From Solen grandis (Eukaryota; Mollusca; Bivalvia; Adapedonta; Solenidae), in contig CM037788.1 in the NCBI GenBank assembly GCA_021229015.1, positions 57,223,525-57,287,524 on the forward strand: a DNA stretch of 64,000 bases. The letters are read 5' to 3'. Position numbers and translations under genes: made by a program. The notes beneath the pieces are model-generated. The model saw only the letters and a program-made list of their open reading frames with translations. It was not told where the DNA came from and searched no databases. This document shows positions 35,496 through 47,065 of the stretch, one piece after another (the first letter of the stretch is position 1; each line of letters opens with the position of its first letter).

Positions 35496-37565
35496 ACATC
35501 CTTTAGACATGTTTCATCATGACATGCTCGATTCTCTACAGCATGTTCCAATATAGCATACTCTTTTATATCACCCTCCATTATAAGGCAAACATTAATA
35601 TAACAAGATTCAGATAAAGTACCCCAAATCTTTAATTTGTTGATTGTTGTTTTAAAGTTTATTTTACCATTATTTTTACAGCATGGTCTAATATAACGCG
35701 GTGTCCAATGCTGAAGTTCATATATAGTGATATAATGGCTCTGCTCTATGCTATTTAAACGTATCATTTTTCTCTGTATGTGCTGCCAACGCATGAATCT
35801 GCATCATTAACACTGATACGTCATAAGAAGCAACAGTTGCAAAGTGTCATTGGAAAAATATAGTAATTTATATCTTGTAATATTATGGCAAATCGTTTTG
35901 CATGTTATGTTATGCGAACAACGTTGACAAGACAAAGTATCGTGGAAGACAGCAAGGCTTTGACGCCCCTGGTTTGTGAATTATCCTGCTGGAATGATTA
36001 TTCCTTAGGTAATCGTATAACCCTCTTCTCCTCGACCATCTTCTCAGCATTCACTGATGTCATTCACAGCGCTTGTTGCAAGATGGTAAACCCATTAGCT
36101 CTCGAGAAGTTTTGCTTCTACAGCGAATAAAATTGTAGTAATGAGAAAAGCACACCCTGTCTGATTCTCCTAAACAATATTGAAACAACATGGTTAAAAA
36201 CAGCCCCAATGAAAATATAGATATCGGTGCGCCACTTCTGCTAGCTCCATTAAAAAAACAAAGGATATTCTATTCTCACCCTATATGATTAGTAATGCAT
36301 ATTCCTTAGGGTATGTTAGAGAGATTATACATATCAATACGTAACATTAGAATTTCGCTTTTTACCTAATGGACCTGTTTTAATACTGATATGTATGATA
36401 AGCTCACAATATGAAATGAAATATTGATTTCTTGGAATGAGGTGAAGAATTTCTTGACATTTTCTTTCAGTTACATACAGTATTTCAGTCCTCTCAGGAC
36501 TTTGTCCATGAGAGACAGATAAAATAAAATCCCAACCTTGCCAAGGTATCACAAACTGTTATAACAAATGGCATTATACTACATCAGCACTAAGTCATCT
36601 AGCCCCATGTCCTCGAAAAAATACTTAAGTACAATCTCAAGCTCAAATGTGAGTATCATACTCAAATCCCTATTGAAACTAATGGGCATAGTTTGAATAT
36701 AAGTATGAAAATCATTTTAAAGTACCATTTTTACTTTTGAGAACATGCTTTTGATGAAAATTCTGATAAATATCCATGAATGATAGTCATATCTTCCATC
36801 ACAGAAGATAAAATGTTATCATTTTCATTGAGATAATTTATCTGCACGCCTTATAAAGTATAACAGACTGACTGAGCCATGTTCAATAAAAAATAAAATA
36901 TAATAAAAAAATGACATCAAACTGTTAAAAATGAGGTCACATTATGAGGCCCCCTATGGGGAATTGCAAAGACACAAATGAAAGAAAAATAAATTAGAAT
37001 ATCTTAAAGTGGGATATTAAACTAACTGTTACATTTTATTGTATTATACAAACACATTTCATTGTATTATATGAACACAACACTTTTTGTGAAGAAAAAA
37101 GCACAGGAAAAATAATATTTTACACCTGTGATTTTACACATACAAAGATTTTTTTGTGTGAAACGGGCCCTGATACTTTGCCTAGATCATAAAGGCATCC
37201 AATTCTTGTACCAACCAAAATATAATCGACTTTCATCCATCTGCTACCATCAATAACACTGACAATCTAGTGTACACAAACTTCTCTGTAAACTTGTTGG
37301 AACTCTTTGGCAGATATTTGATTTGCACTAAGAAATCGACAAGGTGCAGAAAAAGCCGCAAAACTCTTTGTGTGTGTTTGTAGTGGAACTATCACAAAAA
37401 TAGACTTAACCTTGAATGAGACAATATGCAAAACATAATATGTACTTATAATTTGATGATGAATTATCACTTTGAAGCAAGTGGATAAGGGTAGAGGGTT
37501 GATCAGTTTTTCTTTGCAACCATAGTGTAATGACGGAAAATTGCAAAGCGCCAGTGACTTTGTTT
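35496..37565. other. No gene seen; dispersed repeats at 35670-35750 and 36620-36750
   Basis: 35670-35750 holds a family E fragment (GTCTAATATAACGCGGTGTC, GTGATATAATGGCTCTGC). 36620-36750 holds family F (GTATCATACTCAAATCCCTA, TATTGAAACTAATGGGCATA, GTATGAAAATCATT), repeated at 42386-42480. The rest is unique. Confidence 0.5.
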
Positions 37566-37858
37566 CTTGATGGGTTTAAACATCCCACTGACAGTATTTC
37601 AGTCATTTGGATATGATGTCTACTTGAGACAAATAAAGTGCTGCCACACTGCAGTATCACATGGCATGATACCACACCCAGTCACATTATCCTGACACCA
37701 CGCCAACCAGTCATGGACCTACCCTTATATGCTGAGCGCCAAGCAAGGGAGGTATACCAGTACCATTTTTTACGACTTTGGTATGTTGCATCCAGGGATC
37801 GAATCCACGACCTCCCGCTCCCGAGGTGGACGCTCTAACCACTCTGCCACAGGAGACG
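37566..37858 (-). mobile_element. SINE family B copy with clear tRNA-like head
   Basis: On the minus strand it starts with GTGGCAGAGTGGTTAGAGCG (A box) and GTGGATTCGATCCCTGG (B box), followed by the body and ending in ATGACTGAAATACTGTC. It is the best preserved family B copy and the reference for the arrays derived from it. Confidence 0.82.
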
Positions 37859-38359
37859 GTACCAGAGGCTTTAGACAGGATTATTTAGCATGCCATCATG
37901 TGTCTGTAAAATGTTGAAAGACTTCCCATAGACAATCTGAGCATTGTCACCATGTCGCAGAATGACACACATATCTCTGTTGCCAGGGTCATGTGACCTT
38001 TACCTTACTTTAGACGTTATGAATAATTATTTTGAGGCAGTCTGGCACAACATCACTTATTGCATATGCCAGGACCTGCACTATCAATACTGATTTGTTC
38101 AACTTAAAATATCATGTTTCTAAATCCATTTATAATTAACAAAGTCTCAATTTTAACTTAAACTGATCCCCCAACACTATGCCTTCATTTAATGGTCATC
38201 AACTGAACATAAAATAATGACATCAACGCAGTCTACATATAATTCCATTTTAATACACTAGTTCTTATGTTAAACAGTCCAAAATTGACCCGGAATCAGT
38301 ATTATGTGGTTTATTTTAGTTGACTTGTGATGTGTTATGAATGATGTGATATCTGGACT
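37859..38359. other. No gene seen
   Basis: Unique sequence with no arrays or transposon ends. Confidence 0.35.
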
Positions 38360-38825
38360 TGGACCCTAAATATAGCCTTAACCCTTTCCCTCATAGAGGA
38401 AACCATGAAAAGACCTATGCGAACAACATAAAACCAGATCAGCCTGCGAGTAACTCGCAGGCTGATCAAGTTTTATGCTGTTCGCTGCTCCTCAGTGGTC
38501 TGGAAATGAGGACTTTATAATTAAATTTGGTAAGGTTTAACTGTGGTTTTCTGCAGATCAGGCTTTACTGTGGTACCTTTGAGTGCGTCAAAATGAGTCT
38601 ATATAAGGGAAAGGGTTAAAATGGAGCTGCAGCATTTCACATTGTCCAGTATAATGTGGTATCTTCTGGACACCAAATATAGCATTCTACTGGAGTAGCG
38701 CTGTACAAAATGTTCCAAAATAAAACAGGATTTAGACTTTGTCCCCAAATATAGCATAATAATGGAGCTGTATTGTAGTAGGACATATGAGGAAGAAACA
38801 GCATACTCCATTATAACGCTTTTAT
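38360..38825. repeat. Family E repeat interrupted by a MITE
   Basis: The left part ends ACCCTAAATATAGCC and the right part resumes AATGGAGCTGCAGC. Joined through one TTAA this resembles the undisturbed CAAATATAGCGTTATAATGG of 26.1 kb. Further E blocks lie at 38640 (TCCAGTATAATGTGG) and 38750 (CAAATATAGCATAATAATGG). Confidence 0.7.
38388..38619 (-). mobile_element. TTAA MITE copy 9, nested in family E
   Basis: TIRs and TTAA are at both ends and the palindrome is intact. It lies inside a GTTATAATGG-type repeat whose own TTAT/TTAA core provided the target. Confidence 0.92.
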
Positions 38826-40255
38826 AGGGTTCATTAACCTACCCACTGGTAGATTCTGTATTACTCATACAATGGGCTTAGATGTAAAAAACAATGACAT
38901 TGATAATTTCTTATGATTTACCATGTATGATACAACATGTTTCAGGAATATTTCTGTCTTTTAGCCAAGAGCAAAAAAAAAAAAAAAAAATGAATGGCTG
39001 TACAGAATATAAGGTCAGCCCCAGGTAATGTGTTAAATTGGACTGTATTAGTTGTAACAATAAGAAAACATATGAACGATTGCAACCAGATTACAATGGT
39101 GCTTCCTTATAGCATAGTTTGTTATAATGAATTCTGTGTTGCTTGATTACTTCCATTCCTCTATGATAGCAGAGTGATCGTGATTTGCGTCTCGATTATC
39201 TGCCTCTCGCCCCTGGACTGGTTACAGCAGCTCCTGGACTGGTTACAGTAGCTCCTGGACTGGTTACAGTAGCCAGTATTTAACCCTTGATTAATGCTTA
39301 CCAGTGTCACGTTTCTATACACAGACAGGTGGAATGGTCGCCCATTCACAAGCCATTACAGAAATATTAACTTTAATTATTTGGACTCATTAATAGTTTG
39401 ATGAAGTGTGCAGCTTATCAGCCCTTCAGAGGCTTGCAGCTGTTGAGTGGGGAGGTGGGGGGGGAATGGATGTGTGCGAAGATTTGGGATCTGTTAAAAC
39501 ACCTGACACTTGTATGTTTCATTGCAGCTCACCTCTGACCTGGCAGACTGATACACTGTTTTCCACATCTGGTAATCATCACATCTGGCAGACAGTCTGG
39601 AACCAGACTGGAATGTTCAAGCTTCTACAGAACACAGACTTCCTACTCTCAATCAATGGAATGCTTTAATTGACAGAAAAAAAGCATGTATGGGAGAAGT
39701 GAAAACACTTGTGTGTTTGGAGCGTTGAAAGGGCTGGGAAAACAACATGTTTCAAAATTTGAAACATATTTTATGTAAATAAAATTAATTAGGCGAGAAA
39801 AAAAAGGCGGTTTCAGGAAAGATGGGCTTTGTGTTTGTTAGAAACAACCCATAAAGTTTACAAACTCTTTGGGAAGCTTCCTGAACTTCAAAGGAAGAGG
39901 CTTTTTGATATTATTAAAAGAATAAGAGGTCTAGGAAGTTAGAAGCAGTGCTTATTTAAATCCATATTTTATCCCACAGGATTTCATATCATTATCATAG
40001 ATTTTCTGGCCTATATCAGATGTCCAAATTAATGTCATGTTGTCCATTAACAGCTTATTAAACTGAAATGATCCTATCAACACCTTATTTATGTCTGACT
40101 TTAGAGCAGTTCAAAGTAATAATACACAGTTCTAGAAGGCTAGCTTACATTCTTTCTTATGATTTTATAACACTGTTTCTGCTAATCCAACATTTCCATA
40201 TTTTACTGCATATTGTCCTCTGATGTCATTCACATTGTGAAATATGTGTGCAAGA
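38826..40255. other. No gene seen
   Basis: An A18 tract starts near 38972. A triplet of about 18 bp (GCTCCTGGACTGGTTACAGT-like) lies at 39210-39270. The rest is unique. The + open frame at 39406-39669 lacks a recognisable domain. Confidence 0.4.
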
Positions 40256-40556
40256 TATTTGTTGAACTGTGATTGGACCACCTATGTCCGAGATATTTGT
40301 TGATCTGTGATTGGACCACCTGTCAACATCCGAGATATTTGTTGATCTGTGATTGGACCACCTGTCAACATCCGAGATATTTGTTGATCTGTGATTGGAC
40401 CACCTATGTCCGAGATATTTGTTGATCTGTGATTGGACCACCTTTGTCCGAGATATTTGTTGATCTGTGATTGGACCACCTATGTCCGAGATATTTGTTG
40501 AGCTGTGACTGGACCACCTATCTACGCCTGAGATATTTGTTGATCTACGTCTCAGA
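40256..40556. repeat. ~38-42-bp satellite array
   Basis: About eight units contain GAGATATTTGTTGATCTGTG then ATTGGACCACCTATGTCC. Some have CTGTCAACATCC in place of CTATGTCC. Open frames on the minus strand are repeat artefacts. Confidence 0.9.
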
Positions 40557-41842
40557 TGTGAATCTCATTATAACCCATGTCCACAACCAACTGTATAAAA
40601 ACCAGATCAGACTGAAAGCATCTCTCAATCTGAACAAGTTTAAAAGAGTTATCTCCTCATGTCAAAAGTCTGCTGTGTGTTTTATGATACAATTCACAAT
40701 ATATAAAAATTTAAATAAATCAAAGGCCACTATACTAACAATAGCATGTATGTGAAATGTTTGGGCCTTAGGTGTTTTAGATTTTTAAACTTTTGAGATT
40801 AGGAGAGCCTCACACTGAGATTGTGAAACATAGACCTGATCTTAAGTCTTCCTTCAAGTTACATGCAGGCTGATCAGGTTTTATACTTGACATATGAACT
40901 ACTGCTTAGAACCTTTGCTTGACCTAGTTATTTGGAATTTACATCCATCAAATCAGTTCACTGACATTTTTCGATCAGTTCACTGACATTTTTCGATTCG
41001 ATTGTCTCTTTCTCTTGCAACTGAAAATATATACCAATACGTAATCTCAGAGAGTAGGAAACATTGCAGTTCCGGGAATAATCTCTACCACTGCGGTTAT
41101 AATTCAAATTATCTGATCACAGATAAGACAGTTATGGCTGCTCCCCCATATTTATCTGATCTAGAAATCTAATTCTGCAGGAGATTCAAGACATGATTAT
41201 ATTTTTGAGTGAATTAGATTTTAAGATTAAATTTTCATTTATTGTACTCGTGATTCAATTTTGTGAAGTCGAAACTTAAGTGAATATATTGAAAAGATAT
41301 TGCGTATGAATACAAATTCATACAGGGTTATATTTATGCTCTTGTATATTTTTTATTCATTTCTCTTTTAAGTAAATTAAAATTGTTCGTTCTAAAGAAT
41401 AAGATGATTAGAAATAAGAGATTTAAGTTAAACTTTTATGAGATTTTCTCAAAGAAAGAAATTGCAATAAAGCTCTCGTTGATGGTGATTCAAACCCCCA
41501 GGCACCAGGGTGTGTTTCCTGTCCTATGTATGTATGTACATCAGTGTGTACAATTTGTCAGGAAGAGAAAAAAAAAACATGTTTGCAATACAAATTTGAC
41601 ATAGAGAATACCACATTAGCACTTAAATGTAACTAAAGATAACATTTTTTGACTCAAAACTTCTATTTGGAAGCCTTAATACCCACACTGAACCCTGCTG
41701 GTAACATCGCCACTCATATTTGCTGTAAAAATTCAAAACTGACCAACAAATGGGAAAAAATGTAACCTATATTATAAGCTCCAGCCATGACAAGGTAGAT
41801 GATGTGATAAAGTTCTACATAGTAACCATGGTATTCTGATTG
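40557..41842. other. No gene seen
   Basis: A 22-bp direct duplication (GATCAGTTCACTGACATTTT) is at about 40953-41000. A fragment of the MITE palindrome (ACATGCAGGCTGATCAGG) is at about 40862. The remainder is unique AT-rich DNA. Confidence 0.4.
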
Positions 41843-41935
41843 GACCCCAGTGTTATAATGGACCCAGCATTATAATGGACCCAGTATTATAATGGACCCA
41901 GTATTATAATGTACCCAGGCATTATAATTGAGTTG
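41843..41935. repeat. 17-bp short array (ATTATAATGGACCCAGT)
   Basis: Four to five units of ATTATAATGGACCCAGT, which is another small expansion around a TTATAATGG core. Confidence 0.8.
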
Positions 41936-42013
41936 CACTGTACAGACATGTAAGCCTTCATGGCCAGAGACAATCCTGCTAAAATATGACCAGGATCTGT
42001 GTTCCTGAAAGTA

Positions 42014-42388
42014 GTACTATATACGATCTCAGATTGTGAGTACCATACTAAGTACTATATACGATCTCTCACGGTGAGTACCATACTAAGTACTACAAAC
42101 GATCTCTCACGGTGAGTACCATACTAAGTACTATATACGATCTCTCACGGTGAGTACCATACTAAGTACTATATACGATCTCTCACGGTGAGTACCATAC
42201 TAAGTACTATATACGATCTCTCACGGTGAGTACCATACTAAGTACTATATACGATCTCTCACGGTGAGTACCATACTAAGTACTACATACGATCTCTCAC
42301 GGTGAGTACCATACTAAGTACTACATACGATCTCTCACGGTGAGTACCATACTAAGTACTACATACGATCTCTCACGGTGAGTACCAT
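42014..42388. repeat. 38-bp satellite array derived from family F
   Basis: About ten units contain AGTACTATATACGATCTCTC then ACGGTGAGTACCATACTA. The last unit runs directly into CTTAAATCCCTATTAAATC, the family F repeat (also at 36650), so the array is an expansion of the F element's edge. The unit contains a GGTGAGTACC stretch that mimics a splice donor. Confidence 0.9.
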
Positions 42389-42944
42389 ACTTAAATCCCT
42401 ATTAAATCTAATGGACATAAAATAAGTCTTGAGTATGAAAATCATACTTAAATACCATTTCAAATGTTGAGAACACAGGGCCAGGCCCCAAATCCTTGAA
42501 AATTTAACTCATATTCAAATTCAGTATGATTTTCAAACTTTGATCAATGAGTGGCGTATGTTTGATCAATGAGTGGCGTACACATCTTTTAATCACATTC
42601 CATTAACGCAAAGTCTAATTTGTACTCAATTATACATGAGACAGTGTTTCATCTTTCTATAACTTAAGATTGAGCATGATTTTTGAGCATGAATATTTTC
42701 TTTCTAAAACACCACTCAAATGTCAACATCAGACTTACACTCTAAATTAGCAGCTATTTGAATACAAGCCTGAGATTGCACTTAAGTAATTTTTTAGCAC
42801 AACAGGTTTTTTTGTGTGTATGTGTGTTACTTCTGTATAAAGCCTGATCTTCAAAATATGGCTGAAACAGTTTTCAATTTAAACTTTTTTCTTTTACATC
42901 AATAAGGAGGAAAATTTTCTTTTCCAAAGTTCCTGGGTTGGGGC
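42389..42944. other. Family F repeat then unique DNA
   Basis: 42389-42480 matches the F blocks of 36650-36750 (TCCCTATTAAATCTAATGG, GAGTATGAAAATCATACTT). A 20-bp direct duplication (TTTGATCAATGAGTGGCGTA) follows near 42539-42580. The end (AAGTTCCTGGGTTGG) resembles the SINE C tail into which MITE copy 10 is placed. Confidence 0.5.
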
Positions 42945-43130
42945 TTAACCCTTTCCCTCATAGAGGACACCATGAAAGGACCTATGCGAACAGCATAAAA
43001 CCAGATAAGCTTGCGAGTAACTCGCAGGCTGATCAGGTTTTATGCTGTTTGTTGCTCCTCTGTGGTCTGGAAATGAGGATTTTGTAATTAAATTAAATCA
43101 AAATGAGTCTATATGAGGGAAAGGGTTAAA
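42945..43130 (-). mobile_element. TTAA MITE copy 10, internal deletion
   Basis: Both TTAA ends are intact. The segment between GTAATTAAATT and AAATCAAAATGAGTC is lost, which removes the CTGCAGATCAGGC portion. The central palindrome has several mismatches (GATAAGCTTGCGAG). Confidence 0.9.
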
Positions 43131-43199
43131 TTAACATACTTGTCATGGAGGATTTATCTTTAACTAGTTTTTGTTTCTTTGCTTTCTTGGATAATTATA

Positions 43200-43299
43200 T
43201 AAATCCATTGACAGTATTTCAGTCATTCTGAGACAGAGATATAATGTATAGATTGCTATCATTCCATAGGCAAGTAGCAGGATATCTCTCATAATCACA
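43200..43299 (-). mobile_element. SINE family B fragment
   Basis: GACAGTATTTCAGTCATTCT with ATCTCTCATAATCACATTAT matches the left part of SINE B at 37570-37690. It leads directly into the 28-bp array. Confidence 0.55.
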
Positions 43300-43695
43300 T
43301 TATCTTCATGTCAGGGCAATGTGTGTCCATTATCCTCAAGTCAGGATATTGTGCCAATATCCTCATGGCAGCGCAATGTGTGTCCATTATCCTCATGTCA
43401 GGACAATGTGTCCATTATCCTCATGTCAGGATAATGTGTCCATTATCCTCATGTCAGGACAATGTGTCCATTATCCTCATGTCAGGATAATGTGTCCATT
43501 ATCCTCATGTCAGGAAAATGTGTCCATTATTCTCATGTCAGGATAATGTGTCCATTATCCTCATGTCAGGACAATGTGTCCATTATCCTCATGTCAGGAC
43601 AATGTGTCCATTATCCTCATGTCAGGATAATGTGTCCATTATCCTCATGTCAGGATAATGTGTCCATTATCCTCATGTCAGGACAATGTGTCCTG
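43300..43695. repeat. 28-bp satellite array derived from SINE B
   Basis: About fourteen units read AATGTGTCCATTATCCTCAT then GTCAGGAC, with GGACAA/GGATAA alternation. The array begins inside SINE B at its CACATTATC...TGTCAGG segment, so it is a local amplification of SINE sequence. Confidence 0.9.
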
Positions 43696-43960
43696 GTACA
43701 CCAAGTAAGAGTGCCAATTGTCTAATTACTAAAACATTTTAATTTGAATAATTCTTCTTTGAGCCTTGCTAGTATTGTTATTGATTCTCAATTGATGTTA
43801 GCATTATCAAGTTGCTAGTAGTGTTACTGACTCTCAATTGATGTTAGCATTATCAGGAAGTTTGGTCAAGATTTAGATCAGCCAAAGAGGACTTAATTAG
43901 CTAAATATTTTCTGTTGAAAAAGTACCTGAGGCCTGGCTACTTTTCATCATAATTTTGTT
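43696..43960. other. No gene seen; short tandem duplication
   Basis: A duplication of about 50 bp (CTGACTCTCAATTGATGTTAG type) is at 43780-43860. Then comes unique DNA leading into the candidate exon. Confidence 0.4.
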
Positions 43961-44000
43961 ATGTCACAGCCGCGGACCAGCACTGCAGCAGACTCTCTAG
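43961..44000 (+). CDS. Candidate alternative first coding exon of the MTG gene (low confidence)
   Basis: ATG at 43961 opens a 13-codon stretch (MSQPRTSTAADSL plus one base) that is GC-richer than its surroundings and ends at a splice donor, CTAG|GTAAAC. The leftover single base is the phase needed by the first supported exon at 50026, which begins with two bases of a split codon; joined, that codon is glycine. The PRTS stretch resembles the short N-terminal region of vertebrate family members, which use several first exons. An in-frame stop lies 33 bp upstream. A chance ORF is quite possible: the piece is short and I cannot test conservation or transcription. Confidence 0.22.
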
Positions 44001-44498
44001 GTAAACCATCCTCTAATCTATCAGTCAGTTATTTTCTGAGAATTGAAAAGACACCATCACTTTTTGTATGATATGCCTGTAGTTTGCTGGATACAGCCCT
44101 GATCTGAGAACCATCATCCTTGAGTACAAGAAATAACAAAGGACACACAATTAGCCATGCTTAGATTGTCAATATTGGATGGGACAAAAATAATGGGGAG
44201 TTTTATTGCTTCTCAGCGGGAGGCTGAGAGAGTGGTGACAGGGGTCATAAAAGTTAGCCACAAATTGGCGATGTTTGGGCATAGGGGTTAATCCTTACCA
44301 TTCTAAATTTCTTAATTTGTCTTGTCCTCTCTTGATTTTGTACTGTGCCATTGATTGTTGATGGGGGTGCTTGACTAAACAGTGCAGGCCATATTCAGAC
44401 TGCCTGGATGTGCAGGCTGATCTTGGTCTGCCCTGGTAGCAAAGGCAGTCACAACTGAAGTGCAACAACATTGCAAGGGTGGACGGGCTGATTTTGAC
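44001..44498. other. No gene seen; repeat-like GGCTGATCTTGGTC segment
   Basis: 44370-44470 (CAGTGCAGGCCATATTCAGA, TGTGCAGGCTGATCTTGGTC, CAAAGGCAGTCACAACTG) looks like a dispersed element, similar in style to 33890-33960. The rest is unique. Confidence 0.4.
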
Positions 44499-44655
44499 TT
44501 GACTTGACTATTTGATTTTACCGTCGCTTTGACAGTATTTCAGTCATATAGCGACGTCCAGCTAATTACCAGGTGAAGGAAGCTGGAAGCCAGCTGGAAG
44601 GCTTCCTCACATGAAAATCCGAATGACCCTGCCGGGATTCGAACCCACGCGGTGA
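44499..44655 (-). mobile_element. SINE family A copy, internally deleted
   Basis: It contains ACTTGACTATTTGATTTTAC, ACAGTATTTCAGTCATATAG, and at the head CTGCCGGGATTCGAACCCAC (minus-strand B box). About 40 bp between AGGTGAAGGAAG and CTGGAAGCCAGCTGG are missing compared with 8205-8400. Confidence 0.8.
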
Positions 44656-46503
44656 CGGGCTGAGTGAGTGTTAAAGTCAGAGTGTCAATAAAAGAAATAA
44701 AGGAACAGATAAAACAAAAATAACAGATTTGATGGCTTGGAATATTACAGAATCTTTTAATGGACTATAATTATCCTACAAACAATGTTTTTCATATCCA
44801 TGGCAACAAGGGGGGTGGTTGGATGATATATTGTTGTTCATGCTCATAATATTGTTGCTGTTCAGCACATTCACACTAAAATGCTGTTACTGCTAGTACG
44901 ATGTACACTCAGTCAATTTCTGTCACAGCCATTAAATCCCCACACTTTCATGCATGCACATTTAATTTAGCTGGAATTTTCATCACAAGTAACTCTCATA
45001 ATATGACATCAGCCTTATGCCCTAAAGAGACATTCCACTGCATAATCATATTAATTTTGTTCTCCATATTCTTTAATTTTAGATTATATTGTACTTTATA
45101 ATAATGGGGCAGATTTCAAATCAGGTGCAGTTAATGAAATCAAGCCTCATTAGGTCCCAAAATGCAGCAAAACAGATGTTATATACAAATGGTTTACGTG
45201 TCAAATATCACAAAAGATGAATTCTATTTCTGTTTCCTCGGTTACATACAAACCCCTCTGAAATTGAGCCTAATTGACCCCAGGTGTGAGATGCTGATAC
45301 AACAAAGCTAGGCTTTTTCAAATTGTGATTATGTCACCTGACAACCTGACCTGAAAAATTTAGTACAAAGAAAAAGATAATTTCAGTAAATTTGATGCTC
45401 AGAAAAATATAATTTCAGTGCATGAACAATCATATAAAAAAGAATGAAGAAATAGAGAGAAGTGTGAGTTTCCTGATTTGATCTAAAGTTGAAAATTTGA
45501 TCATTTATAACATGTTCTTTATTAAATCTAATTCAATATAAAATATTATTGACTATCATTAAATCAAAGCATTCAAGACACTGGTATACTGACAGCAGGA
45601 TTTACATGAAATAGCAATCATTCTAAATCCAGCGTCTCAGTAAATAATTTCCATATGATGTTAAAAACTCCATACGTTTTCCTGCAACTCTAGTTACTAG
45701 TAAGTCAGCAAAGATTAAAGTCAATTAAAGTGACAGACAATGGTGACAACATGGTTAAAAGAAAATGAAAAGCTTGATTTGGAAAAATAAATGAAAAACA
45801 TGTTTTATCATTTTGTTGAAACTAGATAAAATCACTGTAATATAACTGTGCTGTGCAGGGAAACCAGCAGTGAATGACAAATTTGGGAACCAGTGAAAGA
45901 TTCTATAATCTGCAGGGAACCAGGATCAGCTCTGCATGCCTTTAATGACACAGATGGGTCTCTGGAGACAATCAGATCGTGTAATTATCAAATCCAAGGG
46001 CTTATTGTTCTCAAATAAATTACCACACAAACAATTCCATTAAAAGTATTACATGGTGTTGGAAGCAGACATAAGGATTTTTTTCCATGATTTTTTCCCC
46101 TGTCATCCTGTGTTAGCAGCGTGATGAAGTAATGAAGATACATGATCTCCTTAAAGACATGCATGTTTTAAGGGGCACAAATGGAAAAATCAATTTCTTG
46201 AAAGGCTTTTATCTTTCAGTACAAAATGGGGGTTGTTTGTTTAAAGATGAGAAAAGATTCTGATGAACTTTTTTGAGATGTGAAAAATACCCCCTAAATC
46301 TTAAAGCAGTGAAAAATAAATACCAGTATGTATGACAAAAATCAATTCTTGAAATTCTTATAGAAACTTATCAAACACACGTGATATGGAATTAGTTGAA
46401 TTTCTTTGCAAGTTATAAGAAATTCTGAAATATTCCACCTGCTCAATTTACTTATTTAAACAGATATGAAGTATAGCTATAGGCACTGGCCATATCCATA
46501 TCT
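44656..46503. other. No gene seen; repeat-free patch 45860-46000
   Basis: No arrays or transposon ends. 45860-46000 (AGCTCTGCATGCCTTTAATG, GATCGTGTAATTATCAAATC) has homeodomain/GATA-like motifs and no repeat signature, a candidate enhancer. No exon is recognised. Confidence 0.4.
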
Positions 46504-46745
46504 TTAACCCTTTCCCTCATAGAGGAAACCATGAAAAGACCTATGCGAACAGCATAAAACCTGATCAGCCTGCGAGTTACTCGCAGGCTGATCAGGTTTT
46601 ATGCTGTTCGCTGCTCCTCAGTGGTCTGGAAAAGAGGACTTTATAATTAAATTTAGTAAGGTTTAACTGTGGTTTTCTGCAGATCAGGCTTTATGTGGTA
46701 CCTATTGAGTGCGTCAAAATGAGTCTATATGAGGGAAAGGGTTAA
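46504..46745 (-). mobile_element. TTAA MITE copy 11, near-perfect central hairpin
   Basis: Complete element from TTAACCCTTTCCCTCATAG to ATGAGGGAAAGGGTTAA. The central inverted repeat GCGAACAGCATAAAACCTGA...TCAGGTTTTATGCTGTTCGC is perfect, with about 30 paired bases per arm. Confidence 0.95.
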
Positions 46746-46904
46746 TGTATGGTCGGGTTGCAATTTTTTTAAGCCTAACCAAAGTTACAGTATAACCAGA
46801 TAACCATTAATGTTTCTGTATTGATGTATAAAAATAAGTTTAAATCAAAAGATTTACTTGGCAGCATACAATCTGACCTCTGCATAGCAACAGCCTCCTA
46901 GGCT

Positions 46905-47065
46905 CAGGGGCCATGCATGGTCCAATGATAACATACCCAACTGCAGATCCCAAGATTGTGGGTACAAACCCCAGTGGCGGCAAGCATTTTTCATGACTTT
47001 CTAGGACACAAAGTACTGGTCAATCCCAGGAACTTTCTAGAGGGACTAGCGGTAGTTAAAAGAAC
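46905..47065 (+). mobile_element. SINE family C copy
   Basis: Plus orientation. The head has CATGGTCCAATGATAACATA and the B-box-like GTGGGTACAAACCCC. The tail is CACAAAGTACTGGTCAATCC then CAGGAACTTTCTAGAGGG. It matches 8560-8700 in reverse. Confidence 0.65.

Noticed and set aside
37795..37858. tRNA gene on the minus strand
   Set aside because: The A and B boxes are clear, but the sequence continues into a SINE body with a second copy at 28921; the acceptor stem is not complete.
42014..42388. Tandem splice donors (GGTGAGTACC in each 38-bp unit)
   Set aside because: No coding sequence precedes them; the resemblance comes from the repeat unit.
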